26,637 nt of DNA from Reticulitermes lucifugus (lineage: Eukaryota; Arthropoda; Insecta; Blattodea; Rhinotermitidae): contig JAKCWW010000326.1 of the NCBI GenBank assembly GCA_026260175.1, forward strand, positions 26,412-53,048. The letters are read 5' to 3'. Below, piece by piece: positions 1 through 8,590 of the stretch. Below the pieces are notes generated by a model. That model saw nothing but the letters and a program-made list of their open reading frames with translations, was not told the origin of the DNA and ran no database searches. Every line of letters begins with the position of its first letter. Position 1 is the stretch's first letter. Both the position numbers and the translations under genes were made by a program.

Positions 1-88
1 GCTACGTATACTAGTTATGCGATCAATACTGGTCATGTCCTTATGCTACGTATACTAGTTATGCGATCAATACTGGTCATGTCCTTAT
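1..88. repeat. 44-bp tandem repeat, two copies, cut by window start
   Basis: Two identical 44-bp units lie head to tail at 1-44 and 45-88, each starting GCTACGTATACTAG and ending GTCCTTAT. A third unit starts at 89 (GCTATGTTG) but diverges after a few bases. The first copy begins at base 1, so the array probably extends upstream. Identity between the copies implies a recent duplication or an assembly echo. No coding or regulatory role can be read from it. Confidence 0.9.
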
Positions 89-167
89 GCTATGTTGAAC
101 GTCCTATTGTGTCGTGTGTTAGATACATTTATACGCAAAAAATGAAGGCTTGACTATGTACGAACCG

Positions 168-436
168 GAATAGTGTAGCGGGTACATTGACTAGGCAGTG
201 GGCTGGACAACAGAAGAAAGGTGATTGGATTCCTGTCAGGACCAAAAGATTTCTCGCTTCTCCAAATTATCCTGACCGGTTAAGAAGCCCACCAAACCCC
301 TTATTTAATGAATACGGCGAACTGTTTCCCCGGAGTAAGGCGGTCGGAGGTTGAAAATAACCAGTTACCTTCATCTTTGCCTCCCGTACTTCATATGCAT
401 TAATGGCATGTAGAGGGACAAACTTACATTTACGTT
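168..436 (+). mobile_element. SINE A copy a, decayed
   Basis: This is a diverged copy of the tRNA-derived SINE seen best at 1512-1793. The order of landmarks matches: an A-box-like ATAGTGTAGCGG near 170, GGGCTGGAC near 200, a TCCTGAC..GG..AAGCCCACC block at 270-295, AAGGCGGTCGGAGG at 339-352 (counterpart of AAAGCGACCGGGACG), and a tail with TTCATATGCATTAATGGCATG then GGGACAAACTTACATTTAC. The B box is eroded, so it is old. Boundaries are approximate and no target duplication is visible. An overlapping minus-strand open frame of 67 codons is a by-product. Confidence 0.5.
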
Positions 437-1511
437 CGGGCATGACAAATCGATTGAAGATGGCTGCCATTAGGTAGTATTACCATGTACCGTAATTTAA
501 TTCAGCGGATTTAGAACTTCAGCTGCTATAGAGTTAGCTGAATGAAAGGTGCAATAAACTTGAGAATTAAACTTGCCAAATCCTATGATTGAAAGAGACT
601 GGGTTTACTGCTTCTTAATATAACACTCAAGTTTTCGAAAGCAGGTAAATTTGTTGTAAGGGAATCCCAAAGGACATACAGGCTTATCCTTTTTACACTC
701 CATCCTTCTTCTAATATAGGCAGTACTTGTTTCCGAATAAAGATCCCTTTTCATTTTTTCCTTCCCAGTTTTTTCCGTTCTTTTACTGTCATTTTTATAA
801 GATTCTGTTATAAAATATTTTGCACATACTTTATTCACAGTCTGGTTTAATTCCTTACCATAGCAGTAAACTTTATATTCAGGCGATTAATTCCATAATT
901 CATAGTTATGAAAATTTCCGTGATCACCAGAAAATGTATATTTAGATTACTTTATAATATTCTTACGTAAACGTCCAGTTCCAAGTTATGGTTGCGGCTG
1001 TTATAAGTAAATTTTCTCCCGGTCAAGGAGCATTACCGCTTCTACAATATCCAATTGAATTAGCACTTTAAGGAGACCACCGAAATACATTTTCCTAATG
1101 TTTCTTTCCTTACGTATTCTGGTTGAGTCACTGAGGGTCTATTTCAAAAATGAAAGTCCGAATCCCACGCGATGCGGGCCGTCACAACGTACTGGTCCTG
1201 TGCACGACAGTAAATACTACCAATGTTTGCGGTTTAAGTTTACCCCGACGATCTCCTCAGTTGGATTCAATTGGGAATTACCGTGTTTTAGCACTCGTGT
1301 AAATAAATAACGATCATATGCCTATTCGCTGTTTGCGCAGGATTGACAAAACCGAACCTACGTTTGGATTTGAAGAGAGCAGGTTATCTGTGTCCGAGAA
1401 GAGAGTAATTTTCATAGCCATCGCTGCTGGAAGTTCAAATCTCGAAATAAATTTTTTTCCACTGCATTGGGTGATTCTGTACTATAATTATAAGAAATAA
1501 TTTTGATAAAA
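437..1511. other. Featureless AT-rich intergenic stretch
   Basis: I see no gene or recognisable repeat here. The open frames (605-838 minus, 1098-1310 plus, 1318-1500 plus) are 60-77 codons, have no recognisable domain, and are of a length expected by chance. Confidence 0.6.
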
Positions 1512-1793
1512 TGTGGGCCGGGATAACGTAGTCGGTGTAGCGACTTGCTACAAGCTGGACTCTCCAGGAATCGAATCCCGGTGGGGGTGAGGTTTTTCGA
1601 ACCCGTCCAGAACGGCCCTGGGGCCTACTCAGCCTCCTGTACAATGGGTACCGGGTCTCCTTGCAGGTGACAAAGCGACCGGGACGTAGCATTAACCACC
1701 CACTTCCATCTAGCGCCGAAGTTAAAGAAGGAGTGCAGCTACTACTCCTCTGGGCTTTCATGGCTTGTTCTAGGGTGAACTATACTTTTACTT
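1512..1793 (+). mobile_element. SINE A copy b, best-preserved, perfect 14-bp TSD
   Basis: This is a 282-bp tRNA-derived SINE. The flanking direct repeat TAATTTTGATAAAA is perfect at 1498-1511 and 1794-1807, which fixes both ends and shows insertion by target-primed reverse transcription. The head carries RNA polymerase III promoter-like boxes: A box ATAACGTAGTCGG (1523-1535) and B box GGAATCGAATCCC (1567-1579), about 43 bp apart as in tRNA genes. The body has GTACCGGGTCTCC, AAAGCGACCGGGACG and GCCGAAGTTAAAG. The 3' end is TTCATGGCTTGTTC then CTATACTTTTACTTT. It encodes no protein and would need a LINE partner in trans. The intact TSD makes this the reference copy for the other family members in the window. 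Confidence 0.88.
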
Positions 1794-1807
1794 TAATTTT
1801 GATAAAA

Positions 1808-3067
1808 GTAAGAAAAAGGGAATTTGTGGGTAGAGAGGCAGATAAAGTGAGTGTAATGAATGGAGTCTGAAGTAGATGAAATCTTCCAGGATGAAATAAA
1901 TTCTTAGAATAAGCGGAATGTCGAAGGGAATAAAGCAGCGTGTAATAACTTCGAGCTCTTGTAATTACATCAAGATGTCTCCTGCCAGAATGAGATTTTA
2001 TCCTGTAAAAATGTAATTTCATATAAATGTCTTTCTGTAGTTCATACTTAGATCGATGGGAAGGCGGCTGTTTAATATTATGCTAAAAATTTTGTTGTTA
2101 CTTTTTGTTTTATCAATTAGTAGTGACGGTTGGGATCGAATTCGGGGCTTTATTAATAATGGGCTAGTTAAAATTGAAATCCTAAATGTTCCGAATTTGT
2201 TCTTAGCTGTTGTGAATGATTATTAAAACAGACGTAGCAAAAAATCTTTCAGAATTACCTGAAAAAGAGTGTGGATCAAAATGCGAAAAAAAACTTATGT
2301 ATCACCAATGTACTTCAGGCAATGGAAATGTCAAATATACCTCAGAAAAGGGAAAATGCTCATTACAATTTTCATGTAATTCAAATTTTTTCACGAGCGT
2401 TATTTGAATAGTGCTCTAATTACTTTTCTTTTTTTGTTAAAATGGATACGTGACTGGCATTACATTTACAATGCCGTGCCGTAACAGCTGTGCTGTGTCA
2501 CACACACGGTAAGCATGCAACATACCGCGCATTGCTACGTGCTGCTTCGTGTTTCAGTTGCAGAGACCTGCATTCTACCGAATGCAGTATTGTTTTTGTC
2601 AGGAAGCGAGGTGCTGAGTTGACATTACAACGTGTCTGGCTTTAGTAAGAAGACATTTGGTTAAAAGCAGACCTTTAATTCATCCCTAACTGGAAGCAGA
2701 ACGAGTCAGTTTTTTTAACGTTTTCTTGCTGCTCGACCATTCAAATAATTTAGTAAAATTAAAGTTATAAGTTTTCAGATTATTTTTACGGTTTGTTGAT
2801 CAGTTGGTCTTCTTTTGGGTTTCTGGGCCGTGTTGTAAAGAAGTTTCCTGAGGTTTCGGAGGAACATAGTTCTTCCATCTTGAGGGTGACTCTATTTCGT
2901 TCGTGACGATGTTGAAGTGGTTGGAAAGGAAAATATATGTCGGTTATACGAAAAAGTTTGAGGAAATGTGGCCAATCACAGCAATAGGAGCAGGAAAAGA
3001 ACTGGGATAGTACTTAGCCAATAGGTGTGAGTGCCCAACGACCCTTTTAAGGGTTTGCAGTGGGGAG
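1808..3067. other. Featureless intergenic stretch
   Basis: There is no recognisable gene. Frames at 2216-2407 (plus) and 2944-3159 (minus) are short. The second one runs into the SINE A copy that follows and is partly repeat-derived. Confidence 0.55.
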
Positions 3068-3300
3068 TGTGCAGGTAGGGTGAAAACTATAAGAAGACAA
3101 ACTGATAAAGGCACATGGAAGAGTGGAGGTATAGCGCCACTCATTCTTAACCTAAGCACTAAATGGAGGTGAACTGTTGGCTTTACGTCTTACCGCTTTA
3201 TCATCGGGGTAAGAAGCCGCCGGTACCCTTTGAATAGCAAGCTAGTTGGATGCAGAACACCCTGGATGCTTTGGAGAAAACAACAATGTCTTGTCCCAGC
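3068..3300 (-). mobile_element. SINE A copy e, 5'-truncated, inverted
   Basis: The reverse complement aligns to the body and 3' end of SINE A: GGGTACCGGCGGCTTCTTAC, then AAAGCGGTAAGACG, TTAGGTTAAGAATGAGTGGC and GCTATACCTCCACTC, ending with TATAGTTTTCACCC. The GTTAAGAATGAGTGGC block also occurs in the plus-strand copy at 18249-18497. The pol III promoter head was not found, so this is probably a 5' truncation or heavy decay. Ends are approximate. Confidence 0.55.
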
Positions 3301-3949
3301 CCGTAGGTTAAGTAACTTGCATGAAGCTAAATGCGAAAATAGACACTCTGGCTATTACCCACTAGGCGTATGGCGTGACCCATATATTGAATTATGCGTT
3401 ATGTAAGAACGCTGAATCGATTGGTCAAGTACTTTAGCGGTACGTGAAGCACGACGTAATAGGCTGAGAGTCAGGAACAGTTTCTAACGAAGCAATGTTT
3501 GTCTAGTTAGAAGCAATGTAAATTATATTTGAGTAAAAACCAAAGAGTACCAAGACAATCCTGAGAGGAAAGGTGCATGACCACGTTTCTTCTTTCCAAT
3601 GTACCATTGATGATGCTTATTGTAGGAACCCACTGCCTATTGCATCATAAGACACCTGTGTGGACAATTTCTTTCAGAATTTCCTAGTATTCCGTATGCT
3701 GTTGAAGATGTCCATGTAAAGTACATTTCAATATTATCTTTCCAACATCTCCCAAGTGGTCTTTTCACTCGGGTTTTAATGGATAAAAACAAACAAAACG
3801 GAATATTCTGGCGTTAAAACTGAAGCACGAGTCATAATTTCCACATAAAATGTAAATAGAATGTGACGAAACGCTGATGAATGATGAATCTGATAAAAGG
3901 GTGAGATATTTATCTGTGAATATTACATTCACTTAACATCGGTGCACTA
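3301..3949. other. Featureless intergenic stretch
   Basis: I see no gene or recognisable element. Base composition is unremarkable and stop codons are frequent in all frames. Confidence 0.55.
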
Positions 3950-4246
3950 GTGGAGCCAGGATTGCATAATGTAGTGACTATGGTACGGGCTGGACGATCT
4001 GGGGTTCGAATCCTGGCAGAAGAAAGAGGTTTATCCTTTTTCCAAAACGTCCTGACAGGCTATGGGGCCCACTCATCCTCCTCTTCAATGGATAAAAGCT
4101 TCCTTTCCCGTGCGAAAGCGGCCGGGACCTGAAGTTTTTCCATTCAACTCCGTATAGAGCCGAAGTTAAGAATAAGTGGATTTATACATCTACTTTCCCT
4201 ATATGCCTTCATGGCTTGGACAGGGCAACTATATCTTTACTTTTAC
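3950..4246 (+). mobile_element. SINE A copy c
   Basis: This is a nearly full-length copy of the SINE A family. It has an A-box-like CATAATGTAGTGAC near 3965, GGGCTGGACGATCTGGG, and a very good B box GGGGTTCGAATCC at 4001-4013. The body reads CGTCCTGACAGG, GGGGCCCACTCATCCTCC and AAAGCGGCCGGGACC. The tail contains GCCGAAGTTAAGAATAAGTGG, CCTTCATGGCTTGG and CTATATCTTTACTTTT. The B box is closer to the tRNA consensus than in copy b. No convincing target duplication was found. The 60-codon open frame at 3950-4132 lies within the element and is spurious. Confidence 0.8.
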
Positions 4247-4529
4247 GACAGTACTATTTGTCTAATTATCCATCGTCGATTATTTTACCATGAAATTCTT
4301 TTATGGAAGTAATCATGTTTCCTGTCTCAAAATAACATGAAAACCGAATACAAAGCCTAGTGTACATAACATCTGTCAGAGTAGCGATAAGCGCTGGGCG
4401 TGTTCAGTTATCTGAGAGATTTCATTGAAACTGCACAAACGTATATTGCCTTCAGCTCGAGTGACTGCAGCTAGTTTGCGGTATTTTCAAACGTTTGTCA
4501 GATAAAGAGTAAAACAGAAAATTTAGTTT
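4247..4529. other. Spacer between SINE A and minisatellite
   Basis: Nothing recognisable; a short AT-rich spacer. Confidence 0.5.
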
Positions 4530-4905
4530 GCTTTAGCCTGCATTCCCTTTACATTAGTGTGGTTCAGCCTGCTTTCCATTACATTAATTTCCTTCAGCCT
4601 GCTTTCCATTACATTAATTTCCTTCAGCCTGCTTTCAATTACATTAATTTGCTTCAGCCTGCTTTCCATTACATTAATTTCCTTCAGCCTGCTCTCCATT
4701 ACATTAATTTCCTTCAGCCTGCTTTCAATTACATTAATTTGCTTCAGCCTGCTTTCCATTACATTAATTTCCTTCAGCCTGCTTTCCATTACATTAATAT
4801 CCTTCAGCCTGCTTTCCATTACATTAATTTCCTTCAGCCTGCTTTCCATTACATTAATTTCCTTCAGCCTGCTTTCCATTACATTAATTTGCTTCAGCCT
4901 GCATT
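4530..4905. repeat. 30-bp minisatellite, 11 full units plus degenerate ends
   Basis: The 30-bp unit CCTTCAGCCTGCTTTCCATT-ACATTAATTT is repeated without indels from 4561 to 4890 (11 units), with a diverged unit at 4530-4560 and a partial one at 4891-4905. Variants are patterned: units at 4621 and 4711 have CAATT in place of CCATT, and the unit following each begins with G. This gives a 90-bp three-unit higher-order repeat. Because 30 is divisible by 3, several frames on both strands stay open (118 codons minus, 143 and 139 plus). The minus frame gives a decapeptide MESRLKEINV repeat, charged and heptad-free. With no gene context these frames are most simply by-products. Confidence 0.95.
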
Positions 4906-5415
4906 ATTTAATGATTCCCATTTGCTGCGACAAGTATCGTCAAAAAACCGAGGGAGAGCATTCGGCATTCTGTCATGATAACTACTAACAATTTGAATGT
5001 ACCCAACCTGTAGGGAAACCGATAATGTCACTCCACTAAGAGCTACTTTAAATTTAAAGTTTTTTGGTATTTTAACATACAGTTGATTGAATATCTCTTT
5101 GTCGCATGTGGGAATAAGCATTGAGGAATTTATTAGCATCTAAGCGGGGAGAAATGAAAGGAAGATGGAGAGAAGTGCATATTGAGGCGCTTTGTGCCGT
5201 GAATTTATAGTCTTTATAAAAAATTGAAAGTTATCAAATAATGTAAGATAATTTGAGCGGGGCACGTAGGAAACAAGTAGAGCAAGAAATAGTTGTCAGG
5301 AGACTTGAATGGAAGGGAGACGTTTGAGATATATCCATTGATTACCTTCCTCAAAAAAAGTAATTTTTTGACTAGCCCAGCGACTATTAAATTGTCAAGA
5401 AATATCTTTCGTCAA
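4906..5415. other. Intergenic stretch with one short palindrome
   Basis: No gene is recognised. The only local structure noticed is a perfect 16-bp palindrome ACTTTAAATTTAAAGT at 5045-5060, plausible by chance in AT-rich DNA. The frame at 4894-5139 minus has no recognisable domain. Confidence 0.5.
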
Positions 5416-5444
5416 TATATTATTATTATTATTATTATTATTAT
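5416..5444. repeat. (ATT)n microsatellite
   Basis: An uninterrupted run of about nine ATT/TAT triplets. It lies inside a chance open frame, where it would encode poly-isoleucine, and has no coding significance. Confidence 0.9.
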
Positions 5445-5743
5445 GGAAGCACATATACAAATTTATTTCGAAAGGTTATACTATATGAATCTCTCACAAT
5501 CACCTTGTAGAGGAAATGTAAATATACCACAATGCTGTGTGAGAAAAAGAAAGACGGGAAAGCCTATGGTGGTAAGTTAGTATTTAACCTTCATAAGACA
5601 ATATAGTATATCTTAATGCATTAAGGCATTAAGAACACTTTAAATTTCAACACCCAAAAAGAAGGCCGTGTGTTCTTTATGCTGGATGCACAATTGGAAT
5701 CAAACCCCTAAGACATGCATCTTGTCTTTAATGCTGGGTACAC

Positions 5744-5791
5744 TGTACAAGTTGAACACTACAAGTTGTACAATGTACAAGTTGAACACTA
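5744..5791. repeat. 18-bp direct repeat around a perfect palindrome
   Basis: TGTACAAGTTGAACACTA occurs at 5744-5761 and again at 5774-5791, a 30-bp offset. Between and overlapping them is TTGTACAATGTACAA (5766-5780), a perfect inverted repeat around one central base. Surrounding bases (5690-5860) contain further loosely related pieces such as ATGCTGGGTACAC and ATGCTGTGTACCC, so this may be the remnant of a local tandem repeat. Confidence 0.7.
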
Positions 5792-5911
5792 TAACACAAT
5801 CCAGTGTATCCCTAATCCTGAGTGCAACATAAAAGGTAACCCGCCTAACACAATGCTGTGTACCCTTAAAGCAAGTCACTGGTGGAGAATCAGAAGCTAC
5901 GTCTTACGTGT

Positions 5912-6493
5912 TTAACCTTTTAAAGCCCAGTACTATCTACATGTACCGCCTACTACAACTGCAAACGTCTTTTGATTTGGCCCACCTTTTATATCTGAAG
6001 TTTTCGTATGATTTTCAAAATAAATATTATTCCCCTGCAGCATTAACCTATTGATATTTGTCATAGAGGGGCATTGTGTTTTCTGTGATGTAGGAGAAGC
6101 ATTTTTAAGCACTGTTTTCATGAATTTCAGGCCTTACTTCAAGGTTGGAGACACATTTATGCTTCATTCATGTCGATTGTTTACGTGGATTCTGCCTGAT
6201 GGCCGAGAGTAATTCCTTCAGAAATGAAATTTTAATTGCGCGAAATAATTCTGCTTAACACTGTAAAGAAGAAAAGCAAGGTGAATTATATTTAAACACT
6301 AAGTTCTTACCGCGCAGTAAACACACTCCGTCTCGGTTATAAATTGCAAACATTTAATTATGTATTTGGGAATTTTTCTCTGTGTGCGGAGAACCGGACA
6401 AAACATAGCAATGCACGATGTGGGCAGAACCTAACATTTTTGAATGTTAAACTTAGTGGCACATAAAGTAACCAGTGGGCCGTAAAGGGTTAA
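5912..6493. mobile_element. Candidate piggyBac-type non-autonomous element
   Basis: The segment is bounded by TTAA at 5912-5915 and 6490-6493, the target duplication typical of piggyBac transposons. Just inside, the two ends are imperfect inverted repeats: CCTTTTAAAGCCCAG on the left and CCCTTTACGGCCCAC on the right read inward; over about 32 positions 21 match, extending to ATGTACC / ATGTGCC. The interior is 574 bp, far shorter than an autonomous element of roughly 2.4 kb, so it would be a MITE or deletion derivative. A minus-strand 62-codon frame (5933-6121) ends close to the left repeat and is not recognised as transposase. The ends and TTAA are seen; the superfamily assignment is inferred. 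A related end lies at 6858. Confidence 0.55.
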
Positions 6494-6512
6494 TTGCGTG
6501 AAATAATTTTGC
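6232..6512. repeat. 23-bp direct repeats 258 bp apart
   Basis: TTAATTGCGCGAAATAATTCTGC at 6232-6254 recurs as TTAATTGCGTGAAATAATTTTGC at 6490-6512, with two mismatches (C/T both). One copy is inside the candidate piggyBac-type element and the other begins exactly at its right-hand TTAA. It could reflect a local duplication, a nested insertion, or a misjudged right boundary. Confidence 0.7.
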
Positions 6513-6857
6513 ACGATAAAATACCACTCATTGGCATTTTGTAATTTGACTGTATGCTTAACCTCGAAATACCACTTTACTCAAAATACACATTACTGCT
6601 GGAAATACCAGATAAAGGTCATAGACGAACACTGCACACAACAAGTGTGTGAGTGTTCCTAAGTTGGCGTGGGGCCCACACTTACATTTATAATGTGCCC
6701 AGTATCACGAGGGACCTATAGAAGATAAAGGTAGTAATAAATAGCAAGTGTTACAAATATTGTGGCGACAGAGTTGGCAAGCTACATGGTTGCAGTTTCA
6801 ATTTCTGCCTCTTTGACGAAAGTTTCGGTGTCTATTTTACATCGTCTGATAGAATAT
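6513..6857. other. Spacer between two piggyBac-like ends
   Basis: No gene or named repeat is seen. Confidence 0.5.
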
Positions 6858-7045
6858 TAACCGTTTAAATCATTTTGGTTATTACATGTTCCATTTGCTT
6901 TAAAATTTCCAAACGTTCGAATTTGTCTACACAGTTTTTTATTTGAGTCTTTGTATAAATATTTTTCCCCAACTGACTGGTCTTTGTAATTAAGGAGCAG
7001 TGCATCAGTGCATTTTGTGTAATGTAGGAACTGAAATTGAATCAT
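6858..7045. mobile_element. Second piggyBac-like end with decayed interior
   Basis: TTAA at 6858-6861 is followed by CCGTTTAAATCA, then TGGTTATTACATGTTCCA. Compared with the right end of the 5912-6493 element read inward, 21 of 33 positions agree, including TGGTTA and ATGT.CCA. The next about 170 bp also loosely parallels the left interior of that element (ATAAATATTTTTCCCC versus ATAAATATTATTCCCC; GTAATGTAGGA versus GTGATGTAGGA). Minus-strand frames in both places (6857-7045 and 5933-6121) share a weak G..Y......K.....GTC pattern. The matching right end was not identified. A degraded AAAGGGTTAA at 11367-11376 is one possibility, but far away. Confidence 0.35.
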
Positions 7046-7216
7046 TATTTAGTTGAATATCTGGATTCAGAAGCTAAAATACTTTGTGAGTTTGGGCGTA
7101 GTGTTGACGAGCAATGCATAAAACTGATACAACGTGAAGGTGATACCTTGGGAAATATAGTAGCCAATTGGAAGGTAATATTAAAACAAATCTCAGAAAT
7201 ATCATACGTAGGAATG

Positions 7217-7445
7217 AAAAGGTAAAGACAAAGTCGCCGCCGTGCACTCCATGACGACATATGGGGTGGAGGTGTAGCTCCAACCTAACTTAAACTGAGC
7301 AGCAGGTGGAGATGAGTGGTCAGTTTCACGCCTTGGCCGCTTTACTTCGGGGGGAAAAACTCGTGATACCAATCGAATATGAGGCTGCGTGGGTTCCAGA
7401 GCTGGTTGGACCCTTCAGAAAAGAGGGACGGGATAAGGAATATCC
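7217..7445 (-). mobile_element. SINE A copy f, inverted, head missing
   Basis: The reverse complement follows SINE A from the body to the 3' end: GGAACCCACGCAGCCTC, GTAAAGCGGCCAAGGCG, CCACTCATCTCCACC, CAGTTTAAGTTAGG, then CGTCATGGAGTGC and CTTTGTCTTTACCTTTTC. The tRNA-like head on the right side (plus coordinates 7440-7540) is not recognisable. Overlapping short frames on both strands come from the repeat. Confidence 0.6.
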
Positions 7446-7639
7446 GCAGAGAGAAACACTTCCGTCACTTTCACGTAACCGCTTACCACTGATGGGCAAC
7501 AATGAGGGTCTCGTATTTTTTAACTACGTAAGTCGCTGTCAACAATACAGAATATTGAGTATTGCCACGGAAACGCAACATGATTCTTTTTTTTTTATTC
7601 ATATGGAGCTACACACGTCGCTCTGAACAGTATAAGCGT

Positions 7640-7840
7640 AATTGTGTCCAATAGTTTTGTCCGATTTTAAACAAAATTGGATTTTCTCGACACATTTTGA
7701 TACAAGTCTAGAATATCAAATTTAACGCAAAACCGTCCATTAGGAGCCGAGTTGATATACGCCGAGAGAGAGAGAGAGAGAGAGACGGACCGACAGACAT
7801 GACGAAGCTGATAGGCGCCTTTCTCGGTTATGAGAACGCG
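7640..7840 (+). repeat. Dispersed repeat R, copy 1, with (GA)11 expansion
   Basis: It is homologous, in the same orientation, to 20055-20270. Shared blocks in order are GATTTTAAA, ATTTTCTCGAC, TATCAAATTTAA, GGAGCCGAGTT, GACAGAC, ACATGACGAAGCTGATAG (ACATGACAGAGCTAATAG in copy 2) and CGC.TTT. An uninterrupted (GA)11 run at 7764-7785 sits where copy 2 has a short GACAGACAGACGG tract. The family's class is unknown to me; it could be the 3' part of a LINE or a non-autonomous element. No coding capacity. Confidence 0.75.
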
Positions 7841-7994
7841 CCTAAAGAAAGTTGCCTCTCCACTGCTGCCCAGCGCGCTGCGCAGTTGCTATGCCGGCTC
7901 GTGACATAGTGTTATCTGCCTGCAATAAGTATCGTGGATTGAGAAATGGGGGGACTGGAGATGCCGGATTGTCGAAACATAATCTTGTGTGTGT

Positions 7995-8022
7995 GGGGGG
8001 GGGGAATGGGAGGGGGAAAGGG
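7995..8022 (+). other. G-rich tract capable of forming a G-quadruplex
   Basis: Ten Gs at 7995-8004 are followed by AAT, GGG, A, GGGGG, AAA, GGG. This satisfies four runs of at least three Gs separated by loops of at most seven bases. It follows a short GT run. No adjacent promoter or gene gives it a role. Confidence 0.8.
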
Positions 8023-8590
8023 CAGAGGAAAGTAAGAGCAGTCACGGTGGGAAAGCTGAAATAGTATTTTGGTTTTTCTACACAATTGTCGATCTCCGTG
8101 TTTAATGTTTAACACGTAAAGTGAGCCAAATATTTAGGGGTAAATGCCACTGGATTAATTTCAAACATATTTTTATCTTGGTTTCATGCTACATGCCGTT
8201 ACACTTCGGAAGTTGGCATTTCGATGTGTGCCAACACTTTGATGTTCATCTGAAAGGGAAAACGGCTCCTTGAGTGGATGGACGGCCCGGTCAGATATGA
8301 AGAAAACATTCAGCATTTTCAGCATTACAGTTTAAGCACAACAGCACGCTGCTTTGCGCGAATGCATTAAGCCTGTAGATTTTATTATATATTTTAGCGT
8401 AATGTATTTCAGTCATGTAAGACGGCATTTTTCACATTATAAAATAAGCTACATATTTAGGATATAATATACACATAATTTACAGGCGAGTAGACCTATA
8501 TTTGCCCGAAGATGGTGAAATAAGTAGCGGGTTTGTAAGTTGAAAAATATTCACTAAACACAGTGTTGCGTAGCGACATTTCTAACGACA
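8023..8590. other. Featureless AT-rich stretch
   Basis: No gene, repeat copy or structured element recognised. Confidence 0.5.

Noticed and set aside
4523..4988. Long repeat-encoded open frames (118 codons minus, 143 and 139 plus) as genes
   Set aside because: They exist because the 30-bp unit is a multiple of three and lacks stops in several frames. No start context, splice pattern or family match supports any one of them.
5045..5060. 16-bp palindrome as a regulatory site
   Set aside because: It is made only of ACTTTAAA and its complement in AT-rich DNA, with no adjacent gene.
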